Assembly: GCA_035260725.1 (NCBI GenBank) | Contig: DATFUR010000043.1 | Coordinates: forward strand, 1-14,791 | Reading direction: 5' to 3' | DNA from: DASRFS01 sp035260725 | GTDB lineage: Bacteria; Patescibacteriota; Microgenomatia; Levybacterales; UBA12049 | Length of the DNA: 14,791 nt | Shown here: piece after piece, positions 13,936 through 14,791 of the stretch | Layout of the letters: each line of letters begins with the position of its first letter | Numbering within the stretch: the first letter of the stretch is position 1 | The notes under the pieces: model-generated | The model's database searches: none | What the model was told of the DNA's origin: nothing | What the model saw: the letters and a program-made list of their open reading frames with translations, nothing else | Translations under genes and position numbers: made by a program

Positions 13936-14659
13936 AAAGCTCTTGGTCAATTAGGGTTTTAAAAGAAGCATAAGGTTGTGCACCAACAACTAATTTTCCG
14001 TTAACAAAGGTCGCCGGCGTTCCGGTAACACCTGCTTTTTGTCCGTCTGCAAAATCCGCGTCTATGTCTTTCTGATATTTGTTGGTCGAAAGACAACCTC
14101 TAAATTTACCTGCGTCCATTCCCATGTTTTGGGCGACGGATGTCAGATTGTCTACCGTATACATGGAAGTGTCACTCTCCGGTGGCTGGTTTTTGTATAA
14201 ATAATTGTGGAAATCCCAGAATTTTCCTTGCTCATTGGCACATTCGGCGGCGTTTGCCGCGACCGTGGAGGCTGGACCAAGAAATGCGTAGTGGCGGAAA
14301 GCAAATTTTACTTTACCTGTGTCAACGTAGTCCTTTTTAAGATTTCCCTCAACGTCTGTAAACCATCTTTCGCAGAAAGGGCATCTAAAATCCGCAAATT
14401 CCACGACAGTTACTTTTGCATCTTTATTTCCTAAAACAGGAAGGTGGCCGACTGAAACGTTTACTTTTTGTCCCGGAGCCGGAGTTGTGGGAGCACCTGC
14501 AACCGGAGCTGGGGCAGTTGTTCCGCCCTTTTCAAGATAGGAGATTTTTGTATACATTGTTCCTATTAAGAAAGCGGCGGCGACCAAAAGTCCGAGGAGA
14601 ATATAGTTGGCGTTTTGCGATAAATTCAATTTTGGCAGTTGTTTTGAGGGCCTTGGCAT
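13928..14659 (-). CDS. membrane-anchored DsbA-like disulfide oxidoreductase
   Basis: A 243-residue protein with a cytoplasmic N terminus, one membrane anchor (about 18-37), a Pro/Ala/Thr-rich linker (about 47-63) and a thioredoxin fold of the DsbA/BdbD type. The active site is CPFC (93-96) in FADFRCPFCERWF, and the cis-proline loop is TGTPATFVNG (212-221). Cys140 and Cys189 may form a second, structural disulfide, as in other DsbA-like proteins with four cysteines. It would oxidise exported proteins, possibly including the two-cysteine ZnuA next door. The gene is monocistronic, converges on the YibE/F-like gene, and diverges from a gene that looks like its membrane re-oxidant. The ATG lies 6 bases after a TAGAAT -10. 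Confidence 0.93.
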   Translation of the reverse strand: MPRPSKQLPKLNLSQNANYILLGLLVAAAFLIGTMYTKISYLEKGGTTAPAPVAGAPTTPAPGQKVNVSVGHLPVLGNKDAKVTVVEFADFRCPFCERWFTDVEGNLKKDYVDTGKVKFAFRHYAFLGPASTVAANAAECANEQGKFWDFHNYLYKNQPPESDTSMYTVDNLTSVAQNMGMDAGKFRGCLSTNKYQKDIDADFADGQKAGVTGTPATFVNGKLVVGAQPYASFKTLIDQELSK

Positions 14660-14665
14660 AGAAAT

Positions 14666-14695
14666 ATTCTAAGGGTTGTAAAAAGGTCTTGTCAA
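14666..14695 (-). promoter_or_regulatory. promoter of the DsbA-like gene
   Basis: On the minus strand TTGACA (14695-14690), an 18-base spacer and TAGAAT (14671-14666) are followed after 6 bases by the ATG. Leaderless mRNA is predicted. The -35 overlaps the -35 of the divergent plus-strand promoter. Confidence 0.75.
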
Positions 14696-14717
14696 GAAGA
14701 GAAATAGCGATTAGAAT
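14689..14717 (+). promoter_or_regulatory. divergent promoter of the gene starting at 14726
   Basis: TTGTCA (14689-14694), a 17-base spacer and TAGAAT (14712-14717) end 8 bases before the GTG at 14726. The TTGTCAA heptamer serves as -35 on both strands, so two RNA polymerases could not occupy the pair of promoters at once. Confidence 0.65.
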
Positions 14718-14725
14718 TAAAAAAA

Positions 14726-14791
14726 GTGAATTTTATCAGGAAAAATATTCTTTATATTGCATTTATCCAAGCTCTTCTCGCCGCATTTATG
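14726..14791 (+). CDS. start of a membrane protein, probably DsbB/BdbC-like (partial)
   Basis: A GTG opens a frame of 22 codons that runs off the window end without a stop. It encodes a short basic N terminus (NFIRKN) and then a hydrophobic segment (ILYIAFIQALLAAFM). This resembles the first membrane helix of BdbC/DsbB quinone-linked oxidoreductases, which is followed by GSLYFSE and a CxxC in that family; those parts would lie beyond the window. The promoter just upstream and the divergent DsbA-like gene support the call. A VKOR-type protein or an unrelated membrane protein remains possible. Confidence 0.5.
   Translation, partial: MNFIRKNILYIAFIQALLAAFM

Noticed and set aside
1..14791. CRISPR array, insertion sequence, phage genes or tRNA/rRNA
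   Set aside because: No regularly spaced repeats, transposase or integrase motifs, or recognisable RNA gene sequence were seen; essentially all of the window is occupied by assigned genes and short promoters.

Overview
The window looks like a chromosomal segment of a Candidate Phyla Radiation (Patescibacteria) bacterium, most likely Microgenomates-like. I infer this from AT-rich, tightly packed genes, many stop/start overlaps, almost no Shine-Dalgarno sites, a DUF5654 membrane protein, an archaeal-type UMP kinase, an archaeal-type ATP-dependent DNA ligase and an endonuclease Q-like protein. Several genes end in TGA, so the standard bacterial code fits. I see no rRNA, tRNA, CRISPR array or insertion sequence.

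Layout. 1-888: the possible tail of an upstream gene, then mutM (Fpg) with a candidate terminator at its stop codon. 1039-3692: a pyrH-like / recF / nnrD operon. 3675-3935 (minus): a DUF5654 membrane protein, divergent from the next unit. 4008-9922: a seven-gene chain (Fic protein, ATP-dependent DNA ligase, EndoQ-like nuclease, phosphoribosyltransferase, Pth, a 92-residue unknown, acylphosphatase) joined by TAATG or ATGA overlaps or a 1-nt gap. 9930-12770: a Fur-family regulator with a metal ABC importer (znuA-znuC-znuB), driven by a consensus promoter that contains a perfect 17-bp palindrome. 12790-13935: a YibE/F-like membrane protein with its own extended -10. 13928-14659 (minus): a membrane-anchored DsbA-like thioredoxin fold protein, divergent from a gene cut by the window end (14726-) that looks like a DsbB/BdbC-type membrane partner.

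How the genes fit together. Four genes concern DNA repair: Fpg (oxidised bases), RecF (gap repair), ATP-dependent ligase and EndoQ-like nuclease (deaminated bases). Ligase and EndoQ are translationally coupled, and the EndoQ-like protein ends in QLGLF, a near-consensus bacterial sliding-clamp-binding motif. I regard this as the strongest candidate for an under-described system: a clamp-tethered alternative excision repair unit in a CPR bacterium. The Fur/Znu unit is an autoregulated metal (probably zinc) uptake operon. The DsbA-like protein and its divergent neighbour would form an extracytoplasmic disulfide system.

A second theme is gene expression. At five starts a recognisable -10 ends only 6 to 8 nt before the start codon, which predicts leaderless or near-leaderless mRNAs; pyrH has an 11-nt gap and the Fic gene a weaker, similar arrangement. 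Downstream genes rely on overlap coupling. Two divergent intergenic regions place back-to-back promoters over one shared -35 region. Short repeats also appear inside reading frames: a CCCTTCGGTA...CTCAGGGCA element in both recF and the ligase gene, and a 14-bp tandem repeat in the Fic gene.
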